Shown here: piece after piece, positions 44,711 through 61,004 of the stretch
How the letters are laid out: each line of letters starts with the position of its first letter
Numbering within the stretch: position 1 is the first letter of the stretch
Assembly (NCBI GenBank): GCA_027943245.1
Contig: JANDJZ010000128.1
Coordinates: 45,524 to 109,523, forward strand
Direction: 5' to 3'
Length of the DNA stretch: 64,000 bases
Source of the DNA: Acanthamoeba sp. SK_2022b
Lineage: Eukaryota; Discosea; Longamoebia; Acanthamoebidae
Translations under genes and position numbers: made by a program
Notes under the pieces: generated by a model
The model's input: only the letters and a program-made list of their open reading frames with translations
The model's database searches: none
Told to the model about the DNA's origin: nothing

Positions 44711-47700
44711 CAACCATGCGTGAGCTCACGAAGTGTTGTTGAAAAAAGGGAAGAGGGGAGGGCATACATGTTCGTGAAGGGAAGCCAATGGGCCCTTTTC
44801 GTCATCGAGTTCCTCCTGGTGGTGATAGTCATCGTTTTGCGGTGCTGGCTCTCTTCTCGTTGACACACGGCCGCGGTCGCGATGGGCGCGAGCCCGGTAG
44901 CGCGCGAGGTCGTCATCGTTGGGGAGACAAATGAGAGCGTTGTAGTGCGGCACACCTCGGTCCACCATTCGCAGGGACACGCAGGTCAGCGATGGCTGAG
45001 GCGCGCTGCGCGCTGCCGCCGCGCCACCTTGTTGGGTGCGCGAGACGAATAAAGTTCGCGGGACGAATTCCACCGGCTCCGCTTCATCTTCGCCACCATC
45101 CTCATCCATTTTATCCTTTCCTTTGTCCTCTTCGTGCTCGCTGCGTCCCACCGGCGCCTGTTCTCTCTCGGCTCCTTCATGATCGGCCATTTCTTCCTCC
45201 TCGTCAGCATCATCGTCGCCGCCGACCAGCTCATCAGGAAGTGGCAGCGACAGCAGGGAGTAAAAGTCGGGGAAGAAGGGCGAATCCACAGCCAGCTTGT
45301 CATAGTTGGGTCGCTTCGCTGCATGTGAAGTACCGCAGGTTGTGAGCTCGCCATGGATAACAAAACAGGCCCCCACAAGGTCGAGAAGACGTACCGGGGG
45401 GCTTCTTGAAGTAGGTCTCCATAAGGTCTTGGGCGTGTGTTTGAATGTAGGTGTGGTAGGCGTTGGTGTCAGGGTAGTCCTCGGGGAAATGAGGAAGCGC
45501 CTGCTCGCTCGCTTGACTCCTGTGCTCTCGCAAGCCTGCTCGCAGATGCGCCGTAAGCTCAAGCAGGAGAGGATAGCGGGGAGGCGAGTGAACCGATGGA
45601 TCGGGCGCCGGCGTAAATGAAGGACTTCCAAAAGGCCATGCCCCACCGTGAAGGCAGAATGACATCCCATCCGGCACCGTAACCCCTCTCTAGTCCATGC
45701 GGGCGCTGCACCAGCAACACTGGAACCTTGGCGAACGACGTGTCCTGTCACAGAGTTTTTTGAGATCGAGACACGCCAGCACAAGCGAAAGAGTAAGAAG
45801 CAGGTACGCCGGTCTTGTTGCTTGAGGTTGCGTCAATGACCATGTCCGCTTCGGAATTCTTGCTCGAGATTCCGGGGAAGAGGGGCTGGGCCTTTTTCCG
45901 TTTGACCACCTCCGCGTCCGAGTAGAACCCCTTGGCAAGAGCCTCCCTTGCTTGCTTGTCCCACAATGATGATTGGATGGTCTCGGTGGGCCACTCACTC
46001 ACCAATATCTTAGTAAGGGCCCGCTCCTGTTGACCAATCCAGCGTTGCGTTCACAGGTTAGCCCGCAAGCAAATGGCGCCCCCCCCCTCACCACAGCATA
46101 CCTGCTGAGCGACTTGAGAAGGGCTCGGTCGAGCTTGATCTCGGGAGCGCATGGTCTTGTTGACCGAGAGAGGAGGAAAGGACACACGGGGGTCCTCGAC
46201 GTTGATGGCCAACACCGCGCCGGACGGAAGCGAGGCCGGCGTGCGAAGCTGGTTCAGCGCGCTCCATATTTTCGCGGTCTCACTCTCGGTCTCCATCGCA
46301 CCTTCTGCTGAGTTCCACTTAGAGTCAGCCTACTACTAGAACGTTCGGGCGTGGACGTGCAGCAGCATGGAAGGGGTCTCGAGACGGCTCGGTTCGCACA
46401 TACCCGGCAACTTCTCTTCCGCAGCAAGGCGCATAATGGAGGTGAGGACGGTGTGGCTGTGTGGCCCTGTGAGCTCGAAGCGTACCAGCTCGTCTTTGAG
46501 TGAACTCCAAGCAACTGTAGTGATAAACCAGTAGGAGAAGAAATAGTGTCAGACCCCATCAAAGAGCGTTGGGGCGGAGTGCTCTCGCGAGCTAACAGGT
46601 TGCTATATACCTTCGTGCTGTCCGGCGACCTTGTGAAAGGCCTGTAGCAATTCCGCCGAAGCTGATGGGTGCACCCACACCCAGAGCTGGCGGTTCTCTG
46701 CGGAGTCCGTCTTCGTGGGACGCCACACGAAAGTGACCGGCGCTATGGCCCCCATGGGAAAGGCCGCCGGGTGATGGAGCATCAACTTGCCTGCTCAAGA
46801 TTAAGCATGAAAAAAAGAGATTCCCCCATATGTAAGTGCTGTCCTCAAATTTCCCGTGCCAACAGCGAGGCAGGGGGAGATTACCGGACCGCTTGCCCTG
46901 CAAGTAGGGGCGAGAAGAGACGACAAATGGGTCGTTAGGACCGGTCATTGTCCTGAGAAGGTCGAGGATATTTTTCTCCTGACCTGTCGTGGAGTTGGTG
47001 AGCGATACGTCTGGGCAGCAGAGGGGGGGGGGGAAGATGCTGCGGCAAGAGACCGGATGGCGCCCAGTACCCGACAGCTCGATGCACGTGAGGTAGGAAG
47101 CATCGTGGATGGTGCATATGTGCGCCGATGCCCGATAGCACGCTCGCACGCTGCGGTCACTCGGGTGCAGAGCCTGCTCGGAAACATTCGCACGTGATCA
47201 GAGAGCTTGCTGACAGACTGTAGACCGCAATGGGAGAAGCCAAATGAAAGAACGTACGATCTTGTAGCCCCACAGATTGACCATCTTGAACCGTTTGGCG
47301 TGCCAGATGTGGGTCTCAAGCCACACGTTGGCCTTCTGCCTTCTCGCGTAGTCGCGGAGAAGGTAGCCGGGCCGCCTAGTGAAAATGGAGCGATGTGACT
47401 GCGGTGAGAAATGTCCTTGAGACGTGAAATGACAATGTGAGGCGACCTACCTCTTATTCTTTCGATGCCTCTTGAGTGTGGTGCTGCCCTTAGGAGGCGC
47501 GACGTCCATCTGTGCCATCAAGACATAGTGGACATGAAAGACTTGCTTAGGCAACAGACAGGCCCATCACTCCTGTCACCGCAGTCGCGGCAGATAACAT
47601 AAAGTCACTTAACGTAGGATGTGATGGCGCACCTCGTTTTGCGCTTGCATCCGCAACCGCACCGGCAGACGTTTGATGTTGTGGCTCATCGCCCTTCGCC

Positions 47701-48221
47701 GCAAGTGACGAGGCAGCGTCTGGAAAGCACGCTTACTGCCTGAAGTGGTGCTGTGTACAGATAGAAGACAGACCGGCCACATCGTCAGTAGCCCCCATCA
47801 GCAAGAACGCACGTTTCCGAAAAACGCGTCGCTGCACAGGCTCAGAAAGAGAGAAACTTCAAGTTTACAAACCTAATCGCCCGCGTAAGGGCTTCTAACT
47901 CTTGGGCGCGCGCCCGCGCAAACTCCACCACCTGCACAGTATGCGGCGCAGCTCCCTCCAATGCTGCAGTCCACGACTGGTTTGTAAGGTATTTAGCCGC
48001 AGAAAGATTAGATGGCGCCTGTAAGTACCCGCGTGAGCGTCGGCATTGGGGCGTCCTCGCCCCCTTCCTCTACCTCCCCCTGCGTGAGTGCCGCAGGCCC
48101 GGAAAGGAGTGAATTTGTGAACTTCGCGAGCAGATGCAGCGGACTCCCATGAACAACAAGAAATTATACGGCTGAAGAGTATCGTACCTCCTCGTCCTCT
48201 GCCTCGTCCCCGACCTTCCAT
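44459..48221 (-). CDS. POP1: RNase P/MRP protein subunit POP1
   Basis: The N-terminus at 48221 ([11 protein letters not shown]) is Arg/Gly-rich. The POP1 N-terminal signature follows in pieces: [16 protein letters not shown] (near 47900), [24 protein letters not shown] (47655-47720, more than one exon segment) and [22 protein letters not shown] (47270-47340). The middle has the POPLD domain: [22 protein letters not shown] (45610-45680) and [12 protein letters not shown] (near 45470). The last exon reads [21 protein letters not shown] (44580-44630) and ends [12 protein letters not shown] with its stop at 44459. All three conserved blocks are present. POP1 is the largest protein of RNase P and RNase MRP, needed for tRNA 5' processing and rRNA maturation in the nucleus. 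The last intron (about 44645-44770) contains a long CA repeat. Joining at the first exon (48070-48221) is the least certain. Confidence 0.92.
44656..44709. repeat. (CA)n microsatellite
   Basis: About 26 CA units in the last POP1 intron, TG-rich on the coding strand and placed just before the acceptor. Confidence 0.95.
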
Positions 48222-48366
48222 TATTGCGCCCCACGATGATGATCAGGAGGAGGAAAACAAAGAGAAAGGGAAAGTCCAGGGGCTCGAGGGAAAAAGGAGA
48301 GAAAAAAGAAACTGACGGACGTGTCGGCCGCACCAACGCAAAATCGCAACACATCAATCGCCGGCA
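48222..48366. promoter_or_regulatory. Short bidirectional promoter of POP1 and the DHX33-type helicase
   Basis: Only 145 bases separate the two divergent start codons (48221 leftward, 48367 rightward). The stretch is rich in A/G with GAGAAAAAAG and AAAGAGAAAGGGAAA runs; no named factor site was recognised. Both genes act in RNA or ribosome maturation, so a shared promoter is plausible. Confidence 0.5.
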
Positions 48367-52432
<4,066 letters not shown>

Positions 52433-52726
52433 CCTCGGGCCATTTCGCTCGCCTTCCCACGTGGTGGCGGAGGAAAACAGAAGGAAAACACAAGAAAATA
52501 TATTTAAAATCTCAAACTCCCGCGGAAGGAAGGGTAGTTTTTTTTCTCAACAACCACACAGAGAGAGCATGAGCTGCGCGTTGTGTCGTCTTGCACGAAC
52601 AGCCTGTGACAAGTACGAATACCCCTGCACAAACCCTAAAGTGTAGTGCTCTCGCCCCCCCCCCCTCCCTCTCTAACAGGAAGTTGCCACAGGAATCAGC
52701 CGTGCGGGAGATGCGTACGTTTGAAC
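52433..52726. other. Intergenic spacer
   Basis: About 294 bases between the helicase stop and the proposed start of the bZIP/PAS-like gene. It contains A-rich sequence and a C run near 52655. No motif was recognised. Confidence 0.45.
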
Positions 52727-54672
52727 ATGGCCCACCGATGCTTCTGGCCGCCTCCGGCCAAGCGGGGGCGCCCTTCTCGCCAGTCCTCCTCCTCAGGTGC
52801 GTAGCGCATGATAAATCTTGTGCGGCCCCGCTACCACCCTCATGCACCTCCTCACGCGCCCTCCTCGGGAGTAGTAGAGCAACCCATAGTCAAGATCCTG
52901 CCGCAAGCGCCCGCGTCCGCTGCCGTACCATCGCTCACGCCTACCTCGGGAGATCCACCTGCGCCACAAGCTGTCTGTCCGGCGCCGCCGCCATCAGCAG
53001 CAGATGCAGCTAAGGCCGGGAAGTCGCGACTTCACGGTGATATGCACGGCGAATCCGATTCAACGGTCGCAGCTCAACACGGCCTGGACCCGAGCAGCGC
53101 GACGACGGTCTTTTTAGTCAACACCATCCTCACGCTGAAAGATGACATGCGCGCAATGGAGGGCAAGATGTACAGAATGAAAAAGAAGAGGTCACGCACG
53201 GCCAAGCTCTCGGACGATGTTCGCGAGTTGCAGCAGCGCGTGCGACAGCTCGAGGAGGACAATTCCCAACTTCGAAACCAGCTGGCCCACATCGCCACTG
53301 AGTCTCGCTACGACATTGCGCCCAGCAGCCCTGCCACCCACGCTTCTTCTACTTCGCCGCCGTCGTCTTCGTCTTCGTCGTCGGCAAGATCTCAGTTGTC
53401 TTGGGGCGACTCTCCCTCAAAGCGCATGAGGTCATCCTGTGGCGAGAATGACCGGCCTCCTGGCACTGAATCTGGCCTGCTACCCAAATACTCCACCGCC
53501 CTCGCCCAACGGGTGATCGGCCTGAGCGAAGAGATGCTCTGGTGCTTCCCATTCCTCAGGTCATACGACTTGTCCTCGAGGCGCTTCGTTGTCGACGACA
53601 TCCAGTACTCGTGTGCCTTCACCTTGCAGACCTATCGGCGGGTCCCCGAATGTTACCACCGACTTACAAAACCGTGCATTCGTTTCTGGCCATCCTCCCC
53701 GTGTGCAGAAAGCCGGTCATAGCGATCAAGGTGCAGCACGGGGTCACCACGGAGTTCGCGAACGACCAGTTTTGCAGCATCTCAGGTTTCTCCATGGTAC
53801 GCCTACACACACGCACGCACACACATGCGCTGTGCGCGCGGTAGCCAAAGAGTTCATGGTAATATTCACAAGTCGCATGCGACCAGGCCGAGCTGCTTGG
53901 CCGAGAGCTGAGGTGGGCCCTGACTCAGCACCAGAAGTACGAATTACTCCAAGTGTGGCAAACATGGTACGCAGGCATGAATCACCACCAAACCGCGCGG
54001 GAGTGGGGAGAGGGTCTGACGACACTCTGGGGTGTGCAGTTCGCGGATGCAGTGCAGTGATATCATGACGTGTTGCCCCCATATGGAACACAAGGGAGGC
54101 TACTTCGTCACCATTGCGGCGCGATGCCAATTTTTCTTCAGTCCAGACGGGGAGGTGACACACAAGACCACGCTTCTGCGGCACCAGATGCTCATTCACA
54201 CTCTCGCTTTCCCGCTCGAGCTTATTGTTGCGCCTCCCTCCTTGCAGGTACGTCACGCTGTGGTCTGCGTAGATCAAGTGCTGGGCGTCGCCCGCGTGCC
54301 CTTTTCCGTCGAAGGTTCGGGGTCTCTTCGCTCTTTGAGCAGGCCACACAATGATATCTATACGCCCACAGCCATCAACATAATGCTATGCGTGCGTATC
54401 GGCAATGCGCAGAATCACGTGTCGTCGAGGCCGCAGAGTGGCTGGAGGTGCGGCGTGGCCGTGCCGCCGCTCAGGCAGCGCGATCTAAGGGTGCCTCCTC
54501 CATGCCTCTACAACCGCCGCCGCTTGTGACGATCGACTCGCAGCCCCCTGGTCGTTTCCCGCCGACCGACGCACCCGGCGAAGCCTGGCCAAACTCGCTC
54601 ACGCTGGATGACGACCTCATCTCTTCGATCCTGGCGTCCCCGCCCCTCAACTCCTCCTACCCATTCCCATGA
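52727..54672 (+). CDS. Putative bZIP/PAS-like regulatory protein
   Basis: The start at 52727 is inferred: a short exon with an AT-hook-like PPAKRGRPSRQ is spliced (donor at 52796) to a Pro/Ala-rich exon. That exon contains a basic stretch KKKRSRTAK followed by an uninterrupted heptad coiled coil (VRELQQRVRQLEEDNSQL, 53220-53275), which resembles a bZIP. A Ser-rich linker follows. Exons at 53708-53800 and 53890-53970 read VTTEFANDQFCSISGFSM and AELLGRELRWAL. This is the F-N-x-x-F-x-x-x-x-G-x-S and ELLGR pattern of a PAS domain. Later exons (54040-54190) carry CCPHMEHKGGYFVTI, unrecognised. The end is a Pro/Asp-rich tail. A transcription-factor role that senses a ligand or partner through PAS is inferred. 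The exon joins after 53700 are uncertain. Confidence 0.55.
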
Positions 54673-54731
54673 CCGTTCAATGGGTGTACAGCCGCCCTTG
54701 GTAAGGTGGATCCGCACATTTCAAATAATTT

Positions 54732-56614
54732 TTAAACACACGCACCAGTCGTGCGCTTGCTCGGACAAAAGGTCTCAACCCAGATGTCGCCAGTGTTGAG
54801 CATGGCCTGCAGGAAGTCCTCCATCTGATCATCGGTCACCAGAGCTGCCCTGTCCCTGCCCAGCAGGAACGCCTTCATCTCCTCGTAGCCCTTCTGCACC
54901 ACACCAAAGTCCAAGCCCATGTCATGGAGTAATCAGTTCTTGGCCACAAACTCAATCTCTCTCCTCCCTTCTTGTACCTGGCGATTTATTGCACGCTCTT
55001 CCTTGGTGAGCTCGTCATATGATTTCTCTGTATGATCAAACCCCCCCCCCACATCCCAGAAACAGCATGTTAGCGTGCTGCTGATGGGACGGGTGAGCCG
55101 TGCACACGGAGCCTCTCGAGCGGAACTAACGAACCTCCCCAATCAAAAGCTTGATCCGGAGAGAGGTTTTCCGAGTCGCCCAGCCAGGTCTGATAGAAAG
55201 AGAAGTAGAGCGGGAGACCCGTGACAAGGCTGTAGACTACAGCCTCCACCAGGTAGCGGCCTTGGCTATAGTAGTCCACGCGCCTATCATTGTTTTGAGT
55301 CGCGCCAGTGCGCAGCAGAGAAAGGGGTATGGGAGGGGGGGGGAGTTGATGGACGTACTTGATCTTAATGTCCACCCGTCTGTAATGGATGCCTGGCCGA
55401 AGGGCAGCAAAAAGCGCTGTGACACAGCACCTTTGTTCATCACCTGCGGGCTTGGTGCCGTAGCTACAGAGAGGGGTTGGGGTCGGCTAAAACATCAGTG
55501 CTGGGTGAGGATGAGCCAGGGAGGTCTGAACTACAACTACGCACCGCGAGTTGTTGAGGCTTTTGCTCAGAAAGCGATCCATATTGTACGTGAACCGGTC
55601 AACAGCCAGGGCAGCCTGGAGCTTCCGGTTGGACGCTTTCATAAGGGTGGCCAACGTGTGGAGGTTGAGCTCGCTTCCTACTCGACCCTTCTTCCTCTCC
55701 TCCCTTGCGGCTTTGCGACGGTGCAGGTAGTTGTCCTTCTGCTGCATGGTACCTCCTCCTTCAGTGCAGCTTTCCTCCTTTCTTTCGGCTTCGCTCATGT
55801 TTTCCTCGTCCCCATCCGCGTCCGCATCCTCGGAATCAGGTTCATCAGGGTCATCATCTTCCTCGTCGTGTCTCCGCCGAATGGGAGACAAGGGCAAGAG
55901 ATGGCCCTCCTTTAGCTTGCTCACCCTTCCTCTTAACTCATCCATCAAGGCCGTGGCCTGGTCTGCCTGGCTCCTGGAATCTGCACAGGCAGATCACATG
56001 AATGAATGAACAGAGAAAGAGTGATATCAAGGAATCAATAAATGAGGGCATGCCAACTTGAGCATTGAAGCTTCAGGCGGTCAAGAGCAATCCTCCTCCA
56101 ATCCACGCCAGCTCCTCCAATGTGACCCTGCTCCGAGGCATGCTCGTGGTGATGATGCTCGCATGCTCCAGCCAAAGGAGAAGGAAGAGGAGGCAAATGG
56201 AGCGGCCAGGAGTTGAAGTAGGCATGTTGCCACAGTAGATTGCTGTGGCCACCGTAGGAGCCTCCCGCGCTGCTGCAGGACATACCAGCGCGCCATCCTG
56301 GGGTGATAAGGTCGCACCATTGAAGGCAGACTAGTTGCCCACGCATGAGCTCAGCCACACCGAGACACTGGAGAACTGCCCACACAGCTTCTGGCGGAAG
56401 TGCATGAATTGGTGCCGCCTCCTCCTCCTCCTCATCACCAACTGCCAACCAAGACATGGAAGAGAATCTGAGCAAGTCATCGAATCAATTCAAGGGCTTC
56501 AAAGAGTACAGTACATTTGACCCTCTTTGTGGTAGAGGTCTCCTTCGGGGTCTCATTATCTATCTTTAGGCTTCCCTCCTGCTGGTCTGCTATTTCTCCC
56601 GCCCGCCTCTTCAT
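54732..56614 (-). CDS. F-box protein of unknown substrate
   Basis: The proposed start at 56614 gives a short exon (56515-56614) reading MKRRAGEIADQQEG. It is joined by a GT-AG intron (56442-56514) to FGDEEEEEAAPIHAL. The F-box follows: LPPEAVWAVLQCLGVAELMR and VCLQWCDLI (56300-56400), then WQHAYFNSWPLHLP (near 56200) and VDWRRIALDRLKLQ (near 56080). A basic-acidic exon (55560-55950) carries RRHDEEDDDPDEPDSED and a helical NLHTLATLMKASNRKLQAAL. C-terminal exons contain VVYSLVTGLPLYFSFYQTWLG (55170-55235), FLLGRDRAALVTDDQMEDFL and end at 54732. No WD, LRR or Kelch repeats were seen, so the substrate-binding part is of unknown type. It probably serves in an SCF ubiquitin ligase. It is convergent with the bZIP/PAS-like gene, only 59 bases away. 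Confidence 0.65.
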
Positions 56615-57121
56615 CCTCTTCCGCCGTGAGCCCTTTAAATTTAATGAAAAAGCTCATTAATTTGGCGCAGAAAACGGGGAAAGAAGGCGACACCTTCTTC
56701 GCGCAGAACGGTACTGACATTTCGTAACCGGCAATATCGCCAGCAACCCTCCTCCGTCTCTTAGCCACTGGCCCTGGCTTAACGCCAACACGAATCGAGG
56801 AGGCTGCGGGGATGGATCACGACGTTAGACCTGCGAGGGCAAGAAGCCAGTAGTGGTAGGTTTCCAGAACTCCGCTCTTTGTGAGGCTGGTTAGAACAGC
56901 CATCGCGGTGCCCGCTTCAACAACTCGCTTGGGTACGATCTAGGTAACGCCATGCCAGATCAGACCGCACATCCCGCGCCAGTCTCAAACCTTCCAAGCA
57001 CAGACGTGGGTGTGCACTCCTGGGAAGAAAGGACGACTTCTCCACACCCGACACCACCCTGCACCCTACTTAGATATCCCAATTTGTTCATTGCCAACAC
57101 CGCTTAATCTGGCCAAGAGCT
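56615..57121. other. Intergenic spacer
   Basis: About 507 bases upstream of the F-box gene and downstream of the sedolisin gene. I looked for tRNA-like TTCGA loops and open frames with motifs and found none convincing. Confidence 0.5.
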
Positions 57122-58913
57122 CTAGGGCAGCTCCTTGACCAGCTGGGTGAGGAAATGGAAGTTGGGCGTGCCCAAGCCGGTCACTGTGTGCGTTGTGTGT
57201 GGTGTGCGGTGGACGGAAACGTGAGCAGCGAGTCGAGATCTCCCGCTCTCCATCTCTCTTGGAAACAGGAGCGTACCGGGATCCCAGCCCTTAAAGGCAT
57301 TGAAACCGGGGCAGCAGTCTGCAGCCAGCAGCAACAGCAACAGTGACACAACAGTCAGAACAATGCAGCTGGATGCACAAACAGAGAACAAACTTGCTAA
57401 GCAAGCATACCATCGGCGTTGTTGCCAGAAGTGACATCGTAGTAGGCCGAGGCATACGAGGCAGCCTTGTAAAGGAACGGGTTGATGAAACCCATAGACG
57501 ACTTGCCAGCCTGGAGACGCATGCCGTTCCATAGCGACACCATTCCGGCCACGATGGGCGCCGAGCAGGACGTGCCTGCGACGGGCTCCACCGAACCGCT
57601 TACGAAGACTTGCACGTTTTCGCCTATGCATGCACACGACACGACAGCGTACGCACGCACACGAACGCTCGGTGTTGGCTGATGGATTGTGGGGGGGGGG
57701 AAATGAGAGACGCGAACCAGCAGCGGAAATATCCGGCAGAGCTCTGCCGCTGCTGTTGAAGTAGGACGAAGCAGGCAGGTTGGGGCAGTTCTTGAGATAG
57801 TAGGCCACCTGCGGCGCTTGCCTATAGTTGGATGTCGTTGCGTGAGTCTCTTTTTTATTTTTATCTATTTATTTATCTATATTTATTCATTGTGTCAGTT
57901 CCACACATGCGCGCACGCGTGCCGTACCACGAGGGGATTCCAAAGTCGTTGGAGAAGCCGCCCGTGCTGAAGGTGCTGCCGACCTCGCTGAAGGTGCCCG
58001 CTACAGTGTGATGGTGGGGAAGGTAAGGTTCCGAATCGACTACTACGCTCGGGTGTGACATGGCTCGCAACTTACCTGAGTCCAGGTGGACCTGCGTGGC
58101 GCCGACGAGGGTGATCCAGGGCGACGAAGGATAGGGGAACTCAAAGGCCGAGCACCAGGAGTTGCATCCAACGCCGTCGTCGCCAGAGGCCACGAGAATG
58201 GTGAGGCCGCGCGCGCCCATCTTCAGCCACTCGTTCGACACTCTGAATGCGATCGCGAGTGAGGCTAGGCGAGGCAACCTCGCGGAGCACACAAGTGAGA
58301 GCAGCAAAGAGCGAGTCTTGGGCGTACCGCATGACTTCATCGATGGGGTAGTCGCCACCGTACTCACCATACGAGCTGTACCGGGGGGGGAGGGACGGTC
58401 AACAGCACGAACAGGAGCCGTCAGTTTCAGCCAAAAAGCGGCGGTGACGGCGGAGGAGATACACAGAGTGGACCAGCGGAGGCTTGGGGTCGTTGGCGAG
58501 GTCGTTGACCCAGTCGAAAAACACCTTGATCTCATCACCACTCTCATCACTGAGTCGAAAGCAACGTGCGTCATCGGTGAGCTCTCAAGATACGCATTTA
58601 TGGTGCTCCAAGCAAGCGCTCGAGCAGCTTGTGGCGAGTTCAAGGCACGTACTTGTAGTTGTAGGAGTAGGAGGGAGCAAAGGCGCCAATGGCCATAATG
58701 TACTGGATGTCGAGCGAGGCCTCGGTGTCGGGATTGGTTGGATCGTTGGGCAGGTTGCCGAGCGCTCTCTTGACCCTCTGGCCGGCCAGCTGCGGGACGT
58801 ACTCCTGGAAGAAGGCCTGCAAGTCGGCGTTCGAGTAGGAGTCTAGTGCACGCGTAGTGTCAGTTGTTGTGGGTGTGCACATATATGTGAGGTCGACCAC
58901 GCCAGTACTGTGT

Positions 58914-58965
<52 letters not shown>

Positions 58966-59847
58966 CGTGCGTGCACGTGTACCCTCGGTCTCAAACACGG
59001 CCTGGGTGTTGTTGACACCCTGGCTCACTAGCGGCGTGGTGATGTTATAAATCTTGCGCAGCAGGGTTGGCGTCACGTTGGGCTGATCCAGCGGAGCGCT
59101 GCTGAGGTGGGCCTTGTACTGGGCCTTCTTACCGCTGGGCCTGGGGAAGCCTAAGGAGAGATGATCTTAGAGCTGGCTGTCGTGTCAGCTTTGCATCAGG
59201 GCCCTGATGCGCTAAGTTCAACAAAGAGTACCAACAATAGGCGTAACAAAGTCGATAATGTGGTCAAGGTGGCGAGGGATCTCGTAGACGTCCTCCTCGC
59301 ACCTGTGGATGACGATGCGCTCGGTCTTGAGCTTCGAATCCTTGCGGGGCGTATAGGCCCTGACGCGGCAGTTGACCAGCGCATTGAGGGCGTCGGCCGT
59401 GGCGGCGATGCGCACCCAGGAGCGAGAGGCCATGACCTCCCAATGCTCCACGCCGGCACTTTGAAGCCACTCGATGACCTGGACCACGTCCTCTTCACGA
59501 GGAGCCACGAGCGTGTTGAGCTCTTCCCACTCCATATGACGACCGTAGTGCTCAGGGCGCGCGGGATCAGAGGCAGCTTCCACAGATTCTTGAACAGTCT
59601 GAAGACCGGCAGCGTTCTCTTTCAGCGCAACATAGGCCTTGATCAAGGGCTGCTCCTCATCAGCAGCGCCTTGCTTGTTGATGAGACGTTCTCTGATTTC
59701 GGCAGTTGTGAGGGGGCGCCAGTGCGTGCGTCCGCTGATAGGGCGCTTACCGGCCACAAATCCTCGTATTCCCGCTTCAGATGCACTCGCAAGTGCCAGC
59801 GCCGCTGCCAACACCACAATCAAGACAAGAACGCTGGTCCTTGCCAT
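57122..59847 (-). CDS. Sedolisin (S53) serine-carboxyl peptidase, TPP1-like
   Basis: The start at 59847 (MARTSVLVLIVVLAAALALASA) is a clear signal peptide. A pro-kumamolisin propeptide follows (59200-59780), with HYGRHMEWEELNTLVAP and DALNALVNCRVRAY. In the mature part the catalytic Glu and Asp lie in TEASLDIQYIMAIGAFAP (near 58690-58730), the oxyanion Asp in ILVASGDDGVGCNSW (near 58150-58200) and the catalytic Ser in PVAGTSCSAPIVAGM (near 57545-57590). The C-terminus reads GWDPGT and, across an intron, TGLGTPNFHFL, the calcium-site region. All catalytic residues are present. The enzyme should be secreted or lysosomal and cleave tripeptides or act as an endopeptidase at low pH. About ten introns, one with a GT repeat. 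An in-frame start 27 bases upstream (59874) is possible. Confidence 0.92.
58914..58973. repeat. (GT)n then (GCGT)n microsatellite
   Basis: About 23 GT units running into GCGT units, inside an intron of the sedolisin gene. Confidence 0.95.
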
Positions 59848-60177
59848 TTGGTGGTGTGAAAGATTGTAAGGCACAGTGACAGTGCCCCGACAGGCTAAGT
59901 GCCAAATTTCATCGTCTAAATTGGCAATTAAGGTGGGCCAATGAAAATTTTTTTTGTCTATTACTGGAGGTAACAGGAGTTTCTACCCTCCTGTTTGGCA
60001 TTCTTGGGCGTTGGCGCCCACCATCAAGGGATAGAGCAGGAAAGAATGCATCTCTAATGATACATTTTCAAAGCTTTCATATTATTGGTAGAATACTGGA
60101 CTTGAACCAAAGCTAATACCCCCTAGGGTGGAACAGCAAGGCAGGTTAGGCAGTATTTATGGAAATTTATTTCCTTG
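59848..60177. other. Boundary region with hairpins
   Basis: About 330 bases upstream of the sedolisin gene where the base composition becomes AT-rich. It contains an 8-base perfect stem (59972-59979 with 59988-59995) and a TGGGCG/CGCCCA stem (60005-60010 with 60015-60020). No gene was seen. It may mark the junction with inserted DNA. Confidence 0.4.
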
Positions 60178-61004
60178 TCATTTCTGATTGACATACATGT
60201 GAAAAACACAATTTTGTGAGTTGTTGATGGAGATCATGCTGGTGCACATGGTGGATTCTGTTGATGCCATGACACTGGTCAATGTGCTGGTCAATGTGCT
60301 GGTTGGTGTGGCTGTAGCTGGTACTGTAGCCTTCATGCTCTCCTTAATGTCTAATACATCTTTAGTTAAATAAGACTTACCTCCCCCCACTCTTGCCTGG
60401 AGCTGCACATGTGCATTTGGATTGGGCTTGCACTTTATTGTCAAGGGCTTCTCATTGGTACCCCATTTGCTGTCCTTCTCAATGGTGAAGTCTAACCCTG
60501 AAGTCACTTACCTTCTTGTAGATCACCTTGGTGGAGTGATGGTTTAGGTAACACAGGAGGATGTAGAGCTTGCACTGGACTCCATTGCTGGTGTATGGCA
60601 GTGCATGGAATTCTGAGCCATGTCAATCTCATCATCAGTGAACTTGCCTGGCTTGGCTTCTTCATTGGCAACCTTATGAGCCTGGTTTGCCTTCTTCAGC
60701 CTCTTCACAGCTAAGTTCACCAGTGGGAATGCATCATGGGCATAGAAGCTGGCCAGCCAAGGAGGGTTGTTTGGGTGTTGAGGGCAGCTACAGCAACCTG
60801 GATTGAGCTAGGCAAGTAGGTATGCTTCTTGCTGGTCCCCACCTTCTTCTCAAGGTGCACAATGAATTGCTACAGCCTTGCATCATCATTCAGCCAATCT
60901 TCATGCTCATGCTCATGATTCCTTTTTACCCAGTGTGCAAACAGGCTCTGCCAGTGTGCATAGGTGGCTTTTGACTTGGCAAACCCTTGCTGGTGCTGGC
61001 TGAT
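60178..61004 (-). pseudogene. Broken coding region of unknown family
   Basis: On the minus strand protein-like sequence runs from 61004 to 60178 but needs frame changes near 60770, 60610 and 60505. It also carries an in-frame TAG at 60870-60872. Segments include FAKSKATYAHWQSLFAHWVK, a Lys-rich helix (NLAVKRLKKANQAHKV) and YILLCYLNHHSTKVIYKK. The last segment, read from 60507, has no ATG and ends in a Thr/Ser-rich tail. The continuity of residue style across the breaks suggests one former gene. Introns are an alternative, but the only consensus donor (GTAAGT at the third break) has its nearest acceptor 14 bases on, too close. Function unknown. Confidence 0.45.

Noticed and set aside
60080..60135. 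tRNA-like stretch (GGTAGAAT ... GGACTTGAACC)
   Set aside because: The pieces resemble D-arm and T-arm fragments but no acceptor stem or cloverleaf can be formed around them.
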